Shown here piece after piece: positions 1 through 11,501 of a stretch of DNA of 64,000 nucleotides. The notes beneath the pieces were generated by a model. It had not been told where the DNA came from. It did not search any database and worked only from the letters and a program-made list of their open reading frames with translations. The stretch comes from Lutjanus erythropterus. Lineage: Eukaryota; Chordata; Actinopteri; Lutjaniformes; Lutjanidae. Both the position numbers and the translations under genes were made by a program. Position 1 is the stretch's first letter; each line of letters starts with the position of its first letter. Location of the stretch: NCBI GenBank assembly GCA_020091685.1, contig CM034597.1, positions 5,962,532 through 6,026,531 of the forward strand. Reading direction: 5' to 3'.

Positions 1-1100
1 AATAATTGTTATCATTTAATAAGTGATAGCACTCACACAGGTACTGTTCATAATTATCCCCGCACTGTCCTTGACAGCTGGTTTGATAATGATGCTTGTT
101 GCCTTTCAGTAGATATAGATAGAGATACATATGTTTATATGTATGAGTCTGGGTCAGACTGGGGTCACTTACACTTCCTCTCCCTCCAGGCTAGTTGGCG
201 TCTAAACAAAGGACTGAGCACGTGACGTTCTCAGTGGATTGTTGAGAACACCGAGCCTTCTACATACAGCTGTTAGTGCTGATATTTATTATTCTGCTAC
301 TATAATATCAAATGGTTCCCACTAGCTTTTCTGATGTTTTTTTTTTTTTTGTTGTTTAAAACTGCTGATGCTGCCCCCGCTCTCCTCCTAATATAAAACT
401 CCCATAGGGAAACTGTCGATTTAAGGTAGCTGCAGAGTAAGCCTTATTTTGAACTGGGGAGTTGTGTTTATTGAATTTAACGATTGAGGGCTTTTTATTT
501 CAGCCCTGTATGCATTTCAGTTGTGTATTTTGTGTAAGAAGTCATAAATATTTATTTTACACGTTGTTTAGTCTTAGTAATGTATGGATTTACCTTAAGC
601 TAAAATGCATATATTTTTGAATGAGTTTTGGTTGAGACTTTGCTGTAAAGCAAAACACATCATGAGCAGCAGCTCAAGAAGAAGCAGACTTCCTCAGTTA
701 CTAAATTACATTAAGCTGGGGTGGGTGAGACAGACAGAGAGGTGAAGACAATAAATGTCCCATTTCCTATATGGATATTGTTCATCATGATGCACATCAT
801 GATGATCAGGTCCCGTTCATGATGGTGTTGCTCTGGAGCACTTATCAGCAGCACTGCAGAGGACAACGAATATAAACGCCTCGGGTATTAATAATCTATT
901 AATGCAGGCATCTTTGACTTTATTGTGAGTCCAGGTTTGTCCCCCGTCAGTTCACATTTTGGTAGGAAATGCACTACTAATTCACCAGGTACCAAAACAG
1001 GAAGAGAGCAAAATTTGTTTACAGATGAAATGACACTTACAATGGTGACTGGTTCAAATGGTGTCCACACAAGAAATGAAACACTCCAGAGTCCCACAGG
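1..1100. other. no gene recognised
   Basis: AT-rich non-coding sequence. I see only a T-run (about 338-349) and a small palindromic ATCATGAT pair near 784-806. No open frame shows family motifs. Confidence 0.5.
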
Positions 1101-1104
1101 ATGC

Positions 1105-1335
1105 AGGATTTCTGTGTGCCACTATTACTCACAGTACTGGGACGGGACAGGAAAGAAAAGTACATGGGAACAGGCAAGAGTGGGAATCATAACAGTAGGT
1201 CCATTTTTATATAGAAAAAGGTGTGTAATGTCATGTGTGAATGGGATAGGAGTCATTCTTTCCAGATTGGGAGGGGAGAAGAATTTTGGGATTGGGACGG
1301 GAACAGGAGTATAAATCCACTCCCATGTCATGAGT
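1105..1335. repeat. G/A-rich interspersed repeat (GGGATTGGGACGGGA type)
   Basis: The stretch is built on variants of GGGACGGGAC, GTGGGAATC and GGGATTGGGACGGGAAC and ends in ATAAATCCACTCCCATGTCA. Such text recurs in teleost genomes as I remember it, but no second copy lies in this window, so the call rests on composition. Confidence 0.35.
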
Positions 1336-2069
1336 GTTGAGCATGAATACTCTCAAAGAGCGGCATTCATTGTAATTAGTGAATATGAATGTGAATGTGA
1401 GCAACGTTCACTCCTAAGAGGTAATGGCACTGACATCATCTGCTGATTAAAAGAAGAGTGTGATCACAGCAGAGAGAGAGACAGAGCGTGCAAATATAGA
1501 CAGAAATAACCGCGTGGTATAAAAACTTTCCTTGATCCTGCAGCATGAAGTGTATGAACGACACTGAAGAGTGGAGATTGTGTTTCAGTGAGAGAGTGTT
1601 ATATTTGCTCTCCTCCTCTCCTTCTTCATCTCCTTGCAGTTCTCATGTGTAATGGGGCGTTCAATTTGCACTGGAATGTCAGACTTTTGAGATCCCACTT
1701 AGAATTTTCAGCAGTATGTTGGTGTTCCAGTTTGCTTTAATGTAAAACATTCTCAATTAAAATGACCAAAAAGGAACACCATAAGAAATAAAAATAAACT
1801 AGTTCATTTTAATCTGTGTGAATCTGCACAACACTGCATGTCACCCTCTGCTCCAGACTTGACTTGATCGCGGGATAGATGGTGGTTGTTTGGTCCAGTC
1901 CAGATGGCATCCATCGGCCCAACCCTACTGTGAACACGCCTTGAAGCAACAATTGTCTTGACAACAAGCATTTCTGCTGTCTCTGCTGTTAGTCCATCTC
2001 TCAGGGGCAACAGAGGAATTTTTAGGCAGTGGCAGCAAAGCCAGGACACTTAAGTCTGTTCACTCTTGA

Positions 2070-3518
2070 GTACTAGAGCACTAGGGTTGTCTGAGGCCTT
2101 AATGATCAACCACAGAGAACTTCCTTTTCATTTCTCTAAGACTGGTTTTAAATACATGGGTATAAACATCACTCACTCCTATAAATATCTAAATAAAGAG
2201 AATTCTTCAACCCTGGTGGAAAAAGTAAGATCAGACCTTGAGAGATGGAAGGTTATTCCTTTGTCGTCAATGTGTGAAAACAAATGTCTCGCCCCGACTT
2301 CTTTATCTCTTCATGTGCTTGCCCCCCCCCCCCCCCCCCTTTTTTTTTTGTCCAAATCATTTTCTCATTCTTAATCTCAACCTTTAGATGGAGGGGGAGC
2401 ATCCCACACATTAATAAATGTATGCTTAAGAGGGGTAGATCAAAAGGGGGCTTAGCACCTCCAAATTTCATGATTTACTATTGGGCAGCAAACATCCAAA
2501 AGCTTATATTTTGGCTACACCATCCAGGTATGGATTGGTGCTGTATGGAGGCTGACTCCTGCTTGTCCTCCCTTACCATCACCCCCTTCCTGGTACACCT
2601 CCAGCCCCATTGTCACAGCTACACTTAAAATTTGGATGCAACTTAAACAACATTTCAAATTTCAAAATTTCTCCCTGTTGGGGTCTTTGTTCTGGTCATG
2701 TCCAAAATTATTAAACTTCTGGTCCTCAATTTTTTAAAATAATTTCTGAGGTTACTGGGGTGAAGATCCTGCAGCTATTTTTGGAGCACCTGATTTAGCT
2801 GAAAGTTTCACGTCAAGGCAGTTAAATATGATTTCTTTTAGTTCTCTTCTTGCTCACAGAAGAATTTTACTCTTTTGGAAGTCCCCTGCTCCCCCTTCAT
2901 CATCATCCCTGTTAGAGGACATGATGAATTTCCTCAAACTAGAAAAAATCTAATTTGCTATCAGGATCAGCCAGGAAATTTTATACGACCTGGCAGCCCC
3001 TCTTGTCTTATTTTGATCAACTCGCAGTTCTTCCCCATGATTAAGACCACTTGTATTATTAATATGCTTTAATTTTGATGGATTAGTACTCATGTGGACA
3101 AACTCTATTCTATCGTATCTTTCCTCAACCAACTCAAGGTGTTATCACCTTAATGTGTTACAGAACATTTAATAGTCAACGTATATGCACATAGTATTTT
3201 GTAGTCAATGTCCCTAACACAGAGATAACAGAATATATTTAATATATCCTGTTTGGAGTTGTATTTTGTGTAAAGCTCTCCAACCTTATGTTTTTTATTT
3301 TTGTCTTTTAATTCTTCTTGTAATTGTTGTTTTTGCCATCAAGGTCCGTCTTATTCATCGTTATTTAACTTTGAGTCTCAGTGCATCAGTAGTGGTTGAG
3401 GGCTGAGAGGGAAGGGGGTGGGAAGAAAATTTCAAAAATATGGAGGGACAATGTCTTTCCTTGTTGTATTTGTATACTTTTGTACAAAGAATATTCCCTC
3501 CAATAAAAAATATTATAA
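2070..3518 (+). mobile_element. L1-type LINE remnant, 3' part of ORF2 and 3' end
   Basis: Frames at 2066-2374 and 2370-2628 read as the distal part of an L1-clade ORF2. Signals are FKYMGINIT...NSSTLVEKVRSDLERW, corresponding to the FKYLGI and DL-RW blocks after the reverse transcriptase palm. Then come KGGLAPPNFMIYYWAANIQ, the GGL-LPNF-YYWAA block, and at about 2780-2890 a frame with AIFGAPDL and RRILLFWKSPAPPS. Frames shift several times, and a C13/T-rich run at 2323-2349 replaces part of the coding text. The 3' end is AT-rich with CCAATAAAAAATATTATAAAA at about 3500-3520. The 5' part is missing, as is usual for truncated L1 copies, and it cannot be active. Confidence 0.8.
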
Positions 3519-3529
3519 AATATATATAC

Positions 3530-3782
3530 TGGCACTTGGACCAGAGTGCTTGAGCTGCTTGCTGTGCGGGGATCTCTGTGCACTGCCCTTTCCTCCACAA
3601 TTTGGTGAATTGCTTTCATAAAGCTGCTCTTGTTTTTTGAGCTTGTATTTGATGCTGCTGCTTCCACACGAGGGGCCTTTTCTGGTGACTCTGAGGCCTC
3701 TGATGCTCCAGCTGTCCTCCTCATGAGTCCCTGAGTTAGTGCATCTTTTGCCCATTTAACCACACCTGCACTTGTAAAGTAT
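3530..3782 (-). pseudogene. possible orphan exon or transposase fragment beside the LINE
   Basis: An open stretch of about 84 codons starts after a good acceptor (ttttgtttcag|ATAC) and could end at CCA|gtatat. It reads YFTSAGVVKWAKDALTQGL, then a Ser/Ala/Glu-rich part, then KSSFMKAIHQIVEERAVHR. I do not recognise the family. Its composition is more protein-like than neighbouring frames, and the LINE 3' end abuts its possible donor. It may be an exon of a decayed transposon or of a gene cut by the LINE insertion. No partner exon was found. Confidence 0.25.
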
Positions 3783-4434
3783 CTGAAACAAAAATTAAAC
3801 ACATGTTCAATTATAGGCTTATCAAAACAGATATAAAACAAAATAAAACATATTTATCCTTATTTTAAGTCTTAATGTAGCAGCACATGCAATAAATGAT
3901 CTTTATTTTGTATAATTGATCCTTTAAATTTGCATGATGGCATCTTTTCACATTCAAATTTGCAGTGTGCTGTGTTTGTGTAGGTGGATGACAGAGTGTA
4001 TATACAGGCCTACATATTGCTAGCAAAATCACAGTTTTTTTGTTCATGTACATTTTTCTTTTGTTTCTTTTGTAATTTCGCCCTTGCGTTGGCAATGTAA
4101 ACATCTGTTTTCCATGACGTTTGAGAACAGTGACAGCTAGAATTATATCAGCGCTGGAGGAGGTGGATGAGCTTAATTTGCTGGTTAGCTCTTCAAATGG
4201 GGTTAGAACATTTAATCATAGTTTTCTCAAGTAAGGCCCACTGGTTGGCTGTCAGTGTCATGAGCAGATCATGGTTGAAAAACATTGTTAGCTGCCTACA
4301 CATGACGTAGTATGTGCACATAGATGTAAATGTGGAACTGAATACATTGGCACCATTAGCAGCAGTGATATCTGATCCAGCTATTTGTAGAGTTCAGGTA
4401 GAGCGATCTCAGAAAAATATTTCTGTGATGGCAA

Positions 4435-4980
4435 ACTGTATTTACCTTGTGAAGCAGCCAGATTCATGAGATCACGTGAGAGTCAGTTTTGCTGGTCTCC
4501 AAGCTATATATTAAAGAATCTTGTGATTTTGTATCTATCTGCAGCCAATTAGCATCCTTGGTAGGATCACTGGCAGCTACAGGCGTGGTTTCAGGTGAAA
4601 CAAAAGTGAGGAGCATCTATGGAAGCCACTCGTCTCAAACAAACAACGCCGGCTCCTGAAGAGGTTAGCGTAGATACTGTGATAGCATCAGTTATACTGG
4701 TGAGTATTTTTCACTGAAAGAAGAACAAAGGACACTGAAGGTTTTCATCGATGGAAAAGATGTTTTCGCTTTTCTTCCAACTGGTTTTGGCTTCAGTTCA
4801 GTGAGTCGATCTGATTGGTTGAAGTTAGCCTGTGTTAAACGTGACAGATGGCTCATCCAATCACCTGCCAAGTGTTTTTACAAAAGTGCCTGCCTTTTTC
4901 GAAACAGTTTTTGTGGACAGCTTCCCAGATGGTTCTATGTGACAAACCATCTGGCGTGTCAGGTTAAAACTGTATCATGG
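4435..4980 (+). mobile_element. repeat carrying a RecQ-like helicase fragment, copy 1
   Basis: The segment is homologous over most of its length to 40.81-41.25 kb and, in part, to the complement of 23.27-23.49 kb. At 4651-4800 two frames give APEEVSVDTVIASVI and then LKEEQRTLKVFIDGKDVFAF followed by LPTGFGFSS. These match the start of SF2/RecQ-type helicases (the Gln-motif region and Walker A, normally PTGFGKS), with the Walker Lys replaced by Phe and a stop from a frameshift between the blocks. A hairpin, CCAGATGGTT...AACCATCTGG, follows at 4926-4955. No other helicase motif follows, so this is a fragment carried by a non-autonomous element. Confidence 0.6.
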
Positions 4981-5470
4981 TTCCATCATGGTGTTTCATC
5001 ACCGGGTAGTCGGGGGTCGCTAAACCAGGACAATGAATTCAAGAACATTTATGGTGCTTTCACACTATCATGGGGAAGTTTTACTTATTTTTGCAATGCA
5101 TCTGACAAAGTCAACCACTTCTTCAAATTATTATTTTCTTGTCTGCTTGAACTCGTTATGTTCTTTAGCATGGTGCTTCTGGAGGTGCTTGATTCATTTG
5201 GTTGCATTATACACTGGCTTTGCAGAATACCTGCAGCTACAGCTGACGTGTTCGTTGGTAGCTCCCTCCAAGCGAAGTAGTTCCTTCATTTCGATGGTCT
5301 TTTGTTCATTTTCACCTGGTAACTGGGAATCGCATCTGTTGGCCTGGTTGCATCTGTTTATGGATCCTTTGATCCGTCAGTAGAAATCTGTAAAAACTCC
5401 ATTGATTGTAACTATGCTATTCAGTTAAATACAATAGAATCAATCAACAAGGCACCACAAGTTTCTTTTT

Positions 5471-5940
5471 GTTTTCAATTTTCCAATGTGGTGGAGGACA
5501 CTGCTGTTTGCTTCCTGCAGAGCCAGGTGACCCACAAGGTCAGCATCTGAGTGCTGTGTGTCTGCTGTTCTGTTTAAAATCAGTGACCTTGGTTTAGTTT
5601 CACTTTGCTATCAGCAAGCAAAAGCAAATGTCCATGTTGTCTGCAGTTCTCTCTCAGAGCTTGAATTATCAGGCCATTTCCTCCAAATGTTCCATCCTGG
5701 CCTTGGCATTGTTCCTGTGTTGTTTAGTATATGTCCCTCTGCATGTACCCTGTACACATTACTCAGTATCAACATCACCTCCTGTCCTTGCCTATATATT
5801 ACATAGAGTTTTAGAAACTTGGAGAAGTTCTACAGTTTAAAAAAACAATCTACAGCCGTGCTAGCAGCTCTGTAAGGCTGTAATTAGGCACTGGCACATT
5901 AGGCACTGCTCTAATGCTGATGTTTCACGGGGGTGGTCAA
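5471..5940 (+). repeat. interspersed repeat, copy A of a 5.5/7.1-kb pair
   Basis: From GTTTTCAATTTTCC at 5471 to about 5795 this matches 7067-7405 at an offset of about 1.6 kb. Shared words include CTGCAGAGCCAGGTG, GGCCTTGGCATTGTTC and CACATTACTC. It runs into a CTCTGTAAGGCTGTAATTAGGCA block also present at about 19.16 kb. Coding signs are absent. Confidence 0.6.
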
Positions 5941-7066
5941 AAGCCCTGATTTTCAGGAACAGTCCCCATTTCTGGTGACTTGTGTCCAGCTGGAGCTGTC
6001 CCCGGAAATGCCTTTCCCTTCTTTTTTTATTGTGTGTTGTAAACAGACATATGTCAACATCTCAATCCTGTTGTGCTAGTTTTTGGCCAACAGAGGGGGC
6101 TGTTTTCTGTAGCAGATTCATATCACTCTTCTTCTACTAACTACATGCTTGTGCTAGTCAGAAAAAAAATGCTATCAAAAAGTGGGCCAGGAGCTGCTGA
6201 GTGTCAAGTAAATCTTGCCTTGTGAGGCAGCTGCAAGGTAAGTGACAAAGGTCAAGGTAAGATAAATTAAGCCCAAGTGGATGTTTGTGTCAAGTTTTAA
6301 GAAATTCCCTCAAAGTGTTCTTGAGATATCGTACTCACAATGGGATGACCCAAAAACACAATGCCTCTGGCCACAGCTATCGCTGGTGTGGAGGCATGAA
6401 AAAGGAGTTGCCAAGGTTTTTTAAAAATCTGTCATCACAGACGTCCTTCGTTTTGGGGCTTGGGAGAAAGTATCAAATATTTTTCAAGCAATTTTGTCAA
6501 GTTGAGTCTAAAAGGCTTTTACACACCAGATGTGGTTTGTCAAATCTGTGTCCAGTCAATGCAAGCTGTCACATCAGCAACAGTATTTTGCTGAGCGACA
6601 CTGCAGCTTTTATTTTTTCAGACTAAGGTTGAATTTTCTAGGGTTTTGCTCCCGACACGTACACATCTGACCAATCAAACTGAATGCTGTAGACAAGGTC
6701 ATGTTCAAAACAGAATTCTGTTTTATATGACCAAATACACATTGTTCACAGCTGGAACTGTATATGAATCACATAATACATCTTACCAAGGGCTAACCAC
6801 TGCTGCGGGTCAGTCGGCTCTCTGAAATAACTCCTCTGCCTCTTCAAACTGAAATACGCCCTGAAGCGGTTGTGGTATGTCAAAAGTTCACTTCAGAATT
6901 GTTTGCAATTTCTCGCCATTCATTCGCACCACTGTTGGTGTGTAAAGACCTTAAGTCATGGGACTTGAGTCTCTTGACTGCACTGAGTCTAGCACATCTC
7001 ACAATAAATCACTCAACTATCTGATAGTCATGGGTTTGTCCTCGGGTCAGTGACGCACCACAGGTT

Positions 7067-8300
7067 GTTTTCAATTTTCCCATCGTCCCCTGGTGGGAGA
7101 CGCTGCTGTCTGCATCCTGCAGAGCCAGGTGGTTCAGAAGGTTAGTGTCTGAGTGCTCCGTGTCTGCACTTCTGTGTAATGACCTTGTATTGCTTTATTT
7201 TGCCATCAGCAAACTAAAGGAGAACGTCCCCACTGTTCTCCAGTTCTCTCCTGGAGCAAATCAGGCAATTATGTCTAAATGTTTTCATCATCTTGGCCTT
7301 GGCATTGTTCTTGTATGTTTTGTTCTTACCTCTTCTTATACTACAACACCTCTGCTTGTGCATCGGACACATTACTCTGCATCAGCATCACCGCCTCTCC
7401 TTGTATCCGGCTGTTGCCTCAACAATGACAACAGAGTCCCTGTAAATTGTACTGTCTTACCAGCGAGGACACTGTAGTCTGGTCCTCATAAATTTTTCTT
7501 TGAGTTTCAACAACCTGAGGGTGTTTTACAATTTGATGCTTGCAGCTCTGTAGGACTACACAGCAGTGCATTGAGCAGTTTATGTTTACCATGTTCACCA
7601 TATGCGTTTAGCTTGTTAGTGTGCTATCAAACACTAAGTAAAACTAAATACAAGTTACAGCTAAGGCTGATGAGAATGTTATTAGTTTTGCAGACAAAAC
7701 AAAAGTACACAAAAGTAGCACTCAAAGCTTTTGATGATTGTGCTGGAGGAAAAGTTGAGGGATCAGCAAAGCCTTCAGGAAACATAAATGTGTGCACCCA
7801 GTTTTATGGCAATCCATCCAATAGTTGTCAAGACTTATCACTCAAAGTCATCAGTATCAACCTCATGGTGGTGCAAGAGGAAAAGTCAGAGGATCACCAA
7901 AGTCAGAGGGATTCATCCATCATCACGTTCAATGTTGCCTATTCATAGATCACAGCCTGCATGTCCCAGTTAAGTTGTGTTTATTCAGAACATTTTGGTC
8001 TATAGCTGATTAGACTGCCCACAGTAACTTAACTGAATTCATGAAAATCAGGTCAGACTAAAGCAAGTTAGATTTGATTTTGTAGTGAAATATGCATCTC
8101 TTGATACACATTTATTAGCGCATTTTGATATCCCCAATGTGGTGGACGGGCAAACGCATGTCAAATCACAAATGCGGTATCTATATCTATATATCTACAG
8201 ATTCACTGTCTGGAGTAGACCATGAAATTGTCTAACGAATTCCACGGCAATACATCCAATAGTTGTTGAGTTATTTATGAAGTGGTGGAGCAACTGATTG
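7067..8300 (+). repeat. interspersed repeat, copy B (with GCTAA-rich and CCATCCAATAG blocks)
   Basis: This copy begins like 5471-5795, continues with a TTTACCATGTTCACCAT/GTTAGTGTGC block, a TACAGCTAAGGCTGATG block, and ends with the recurring GGCAATCCATCCAATAGTTGT and GTGGTGCAAGAGGAAAAGTC words. The same succession occurs at 19.08-20.15 kb. It looks like a DNA-transposon derivative without a coding frame. The 8160-8190 part is an AT microsatellite-like (ATCTAT) stretch. Confidence 0.5.
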
Positions 8301-8419
8301 ACGGGCTGAGATTGCTATTCTTAGAGTCACTCCACTTGATTTGCAGCCAAGTGTGAAGCAGCTGGGATGACGATCAGTACCTCCAAGTCTGATGCCGGAA
8401 AACAGAAAAAAACGGATTT

Positions 8420-9020
8420 CTCTTTCTAGTTGGGGAGAGAGTTTCTCCCCAAAGCAAAGGAGTTCAAGTGTTTCGGGGTCTTGAGCATGAACGATGGGAA
8501 GATAGAGCGTGGGATCGACAGGCAGACTGGTGCAGCATCAACAGTCACGCACCAGACCATTGTGGTGAGGAGGGGGCTAAGTTGGAAGGCAAAGCTTTCG
8601 ATTTCTCCAGATCGATCTACGTTCCAAACCTCACCAATGCTCATGAGCTTTGGGTAGAATGAGACCATGGATACAAGTGGCTGAAATGAGTTTTGTTTGT
8701 AGGGTTGCTGGGTTCAGCTTTAGAGATAGGGTGAGGAACTTGGAGGGGGCTTGGAGTAGAGCCGCTGTGCTTTTGCATCGAAAGGAACCAGCTGAGGTGG
8801 TTCTGGCATCTGATTAGGATGCCTCCCAGGTGACTTCTTTTTGCGGTTTTCCAGGCATGTCCAATTGGGAGGAGACCCCAGGGTACACCCAGGACTCGCT
8901 GGAGGGATTACATATCCCATCTGGCCTGTGTATACCTCAGGATTAGGGTTAGGGTCAGGGTCAGGCCTGAGAACACTTCGGGATCCGCCTGAAGGAGCTA
9001 AAAAGCATCTCTGGAACATG
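8420..9020 (+). mobile_element. non-LTR retrotransposon remnant (distal part of the reverse transcriptase ORF)
   Basis: Frame pieces give CFGVLSMNDGKIERGIDRQT...AAS, WKAKLSI, then after a shift VAEMSFVCRVAGFSFRDRVRN, and QLRWFWHLIRMPPR. These correspond to the connection region found after the palm in several fish LINE families (typically RRIGAA, RKAKLSIYRS, AEMSFLRRVAGLSLRDRVRS, LRWFGHLVRMPP), distinct from L1. Family assignment is open. Several frameshifts and a 41-bp internal duplication (8923-9003) show it is dead. Confidence 0.7.
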
Positions 9021-10690
9021 TGGAATTACCTGCTCAGCCTCAAAATTATTGGTTATTCCAGTAATTTTGGAATCACCATATTTAAATTTGACAATTTCAC
9101 AGTGCATTGGCAAAACTTCAGCAAGCAGGTGTTAGCACAAGCAGACTGGAGAGTTCAAACAACATAACTTTGCCAGAATGAAAGTCTTTGCCTCTGTTGG
9201 GAGAGTGGAGGAGGTAGTACTTAAAGGTATTAAGTGATTTTTTTTAAGCTAAAAATCCTGCCTATGTGTCCTTTCTCTGTCTCGTTTTTGAATGGTGGTA
9301 AAGCTCATATGTATGTCTTTGAGGTCACACCTTTCACTCCTGTAGATTTTTAGTTGCAATTACAGCAGCACCAGTTATGTGCTAATCTCTATGTACCTTT
9401 TACATTTGTTTGTAGAGAAGCAAAGTGCTTAAGGGGGATAATTACATTTACCTGACCCAACAAAAGACCTCTTTGATGAAAATAGAATATAGAGTTGCCA
9501 CGCCCTGACAGTCTTGTTAAATTGTCAGCTCAATAATTAGTCCCCTTTTTACCTTTGCTCTAAAATGAGCTCCAATTAAATGTGAGTCCAAATGTCAAAT
9601 TGTATTGCTCTCTTATTGCTCAGTAATTTGTTACTGTGCTTTTGACATCTTAATTGTGAAAGGTGTAATTCAAAGGTCATGGTAACTGGTAACTAATGAT
9701 GTTTATCAGGGAACAGATGAAACCTGCAACATCGCTGGATGTAAATATCCATGTCAGGAAGTGGGCTTTTGCATTCTCACATGAGTTTGTGCATACATCT
9801 CCTGATGCTCACACTTGGACACATCATCAGTGTTGTATCCTGGAGTCACTGGGTGTTTCAGGTTTTACAACAGACACCCACGACCTTGCTGACCATTGGT
9901 AAGCTACTTGGACACAGGCAAAGATTTGGCCAAGATTCTACAAGGAATCATCAACTTTCTTTCTCTTACAGGTTTCTGAAATCATCAATTACCAACCTTA
10001 GCGTGCATTGTCTCTGGTTTCTCATGTCTCTTAAACATTGTCCATTTACAGTTCTATTGTCTTATCTTGTGATGTGTGTGATTCTTGAAGGGATGTGAAT
10101 GAGAGCAGAAAAGCATTGCCTGTGTCCCCTACTGATTTTGGGATTTTTATCGTTATCATTGTTATTTGCTCTGATAACTCTTTGATTTTGAAACAGTAGC
10201 CTTATGCTGTTGTTATGTAGCATCTATTAAATATTATTTACAGTATTGACTGTCTCTAGTAGTAACAGTGGAGGGTTTTTGCAGTAACCCTGTGACTGCA
10301 TGCTGCTGCACATTTCCATGTATACATGTCCACGTGACAGGTCTCAGTAGCAGCACGCACCGCAAAATAAAGCCACTGTGTAATTCAAACCCTGTCTCTG
10401 GTCAACCAGAATCCTTTTTTGCCTGTTTCATTTGAACCAGTTTTCAGAGGTGTGAAAAATTTACAAAATGAAAATAAGATTACATTGGTTTCACATATCT
10501 GAATCAACTATTAATAACTTCAACTAACAGAAATAACAAAAAATGTGAACTGAGGCTTCTGTGGCAACTGAAAATCTCTTCAGTGGGAGGGATGTGCCAC
10601 CTGCCACTGACTGATTAAGGTAAAATGGTAAATGGGCAAGATTTATAAAGCACTTCTCTAGTGTTCTGGCCACTCAGGGACCACTTAAAG
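9020..10690. other. no gene recognised
   Basis: AT-rich sequence with open frames of up to 115 codons at 9696-10098 that show no domain motif or codon bias. I see nothing to annotate beyond possible old repeat text at the right end. Confidence 0.45.
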
Positions 10691-10894
10691 CAGACATGTC
10701 CAAACTATTCCATAAAGGGCCGAGTGGCTGCAGGTTTTTGTTCCAACCAGTCTACAGCACACCTGATTCAACTAATCAGCTGTTTGAAGACTGAAATCAG
10801 TTGATTAAATGAGTCAAGCCTGGTGTGCTCCGGCTTGGTAGGAATGAAAACCTGCAGCCACATGGCCCTTTATGGAACAGTTTGGACATGCCTG
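10691..10894. mobile_element. 204-bp hAT-like MITE with 8-bp target duplication
   Basis: The ends are inverted repeats: CAGACATGTCCAAACTATTC at the left and, read in reverse complement, CAGGCATGTCCAAACTGTTC at the right, continuing CATAAAGGGCC on both. The target duplication ACTTAAAG is exact (10683-10690 and 10895-10902). An 8-bp duplication with CA-starting ends is the hAT hallmark. There is no coding capacity. Confidence 0.88.
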
Positions 10895-10896
10895 AC

Positions 10897-11325
10897 TTAA
10901 AGGGATAGTTCACCCAAAAATGAAAATTCAGTCATTATCTACTCACCCTCATGCTGATTTAGGGTTGAGTTTAGTTTTAGTACACAAAACACTGCAAGTC
11001 TCCTATAGTCCCTGCATGCTGTTTGCACACCTCACAACACACACACACGCACGCACGCACGCACGCACACATACACACACACACACAGTTAATGTGGCTT
11101 CAACCTAAAGATCTACAGAGAAGATTCAGGCTAAAAACATGATGGCTTTAGGAGACTTGGATTACACCAGATGAGCAGTATGAAGGCATTTTATGTTTTT
11201 ATTCTGTTGGGGGTTTTTTTACATTTCAAAATTTGTCGCTGTTGACTTCCATTGTTTGGGAGATTCTGCAACTCTGTTTTCCTGTGAAACTCCAGCAGTG
11301 TTTTGTGGACTGAAAAACACTCTCT
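10897..11325 (+). mobile_element. TTAA-flanked MITE, copy 1 (right end lost)
   Basis: It starts TTAA|AGGGATAGTTCACCCAAAA and continues with CAGTCATTATCTACTCACCC, the left end shared with the copies at 58.70 kb and (inverted) 43.27 kb. The inner part includes GACTTGGATTACACCAGATG and AGTATGAAGGCATTTTATG, shared with 42.96-43.27, 51.8-52.16 and 58.9-59.1 kb. TTAA targets are typical of the piggyBac superfamily. The right terminus is missing after about 11325. Confidence 0.7.
11037..11088. repeat. CA/CACG microsatellite
   Basis: ACACACAC runs flank about five ACGC units. It sits inside the TTAA element. Confidence 0.95.
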
Positions 11326-11332
11326 GGAAAAG

Positions 11333-11392
11333 CCAGGGATTGAACCTGGAACCATCAACCACTCTACCTCCTGAGCAGGGTTACCACATGTC
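11333..11392 (-). repeat. tRNA-like relic
   Basis: On the minus strand the stretch reads GCTCAGGAGGTAGAGT, an A-box-like D arm, and CCAGGTTCAATCCCTGG, a B-box with a pairing T stem. The spacing between them is too short for an anticodon arm and no acceptor stem pairs, so it is a SINE-like relic and not a tRNA gene. Confidence 0.4.
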
Positions 11393-11501
11393 CTCTATAC
11401 TACAGGATTGTCACGTGTTGAAAAATAACATATACTTGCCCTTACTGAATCAATACAGGATGCAATTTGTCTCTTATTTTCATGGCCACCATACTCTAAT
11501 G

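Noticed and set aside
4801..5383. Frames of 159 and 116 codons after the helicase fragment
   Set aside because: They run through non-coding repeat sequence including the hairpin; residues show no helicase continuation.
8941..8964. Interstitial telomere array
   Set aside because: Only two exact TTAGGG units with variants, inside a retrotransposon duplication.
11333..11392. Minus-strand tRNA gene
   Set aside because: A- and B-box text is present but no room for an anticodon arm and no acceptor stem.
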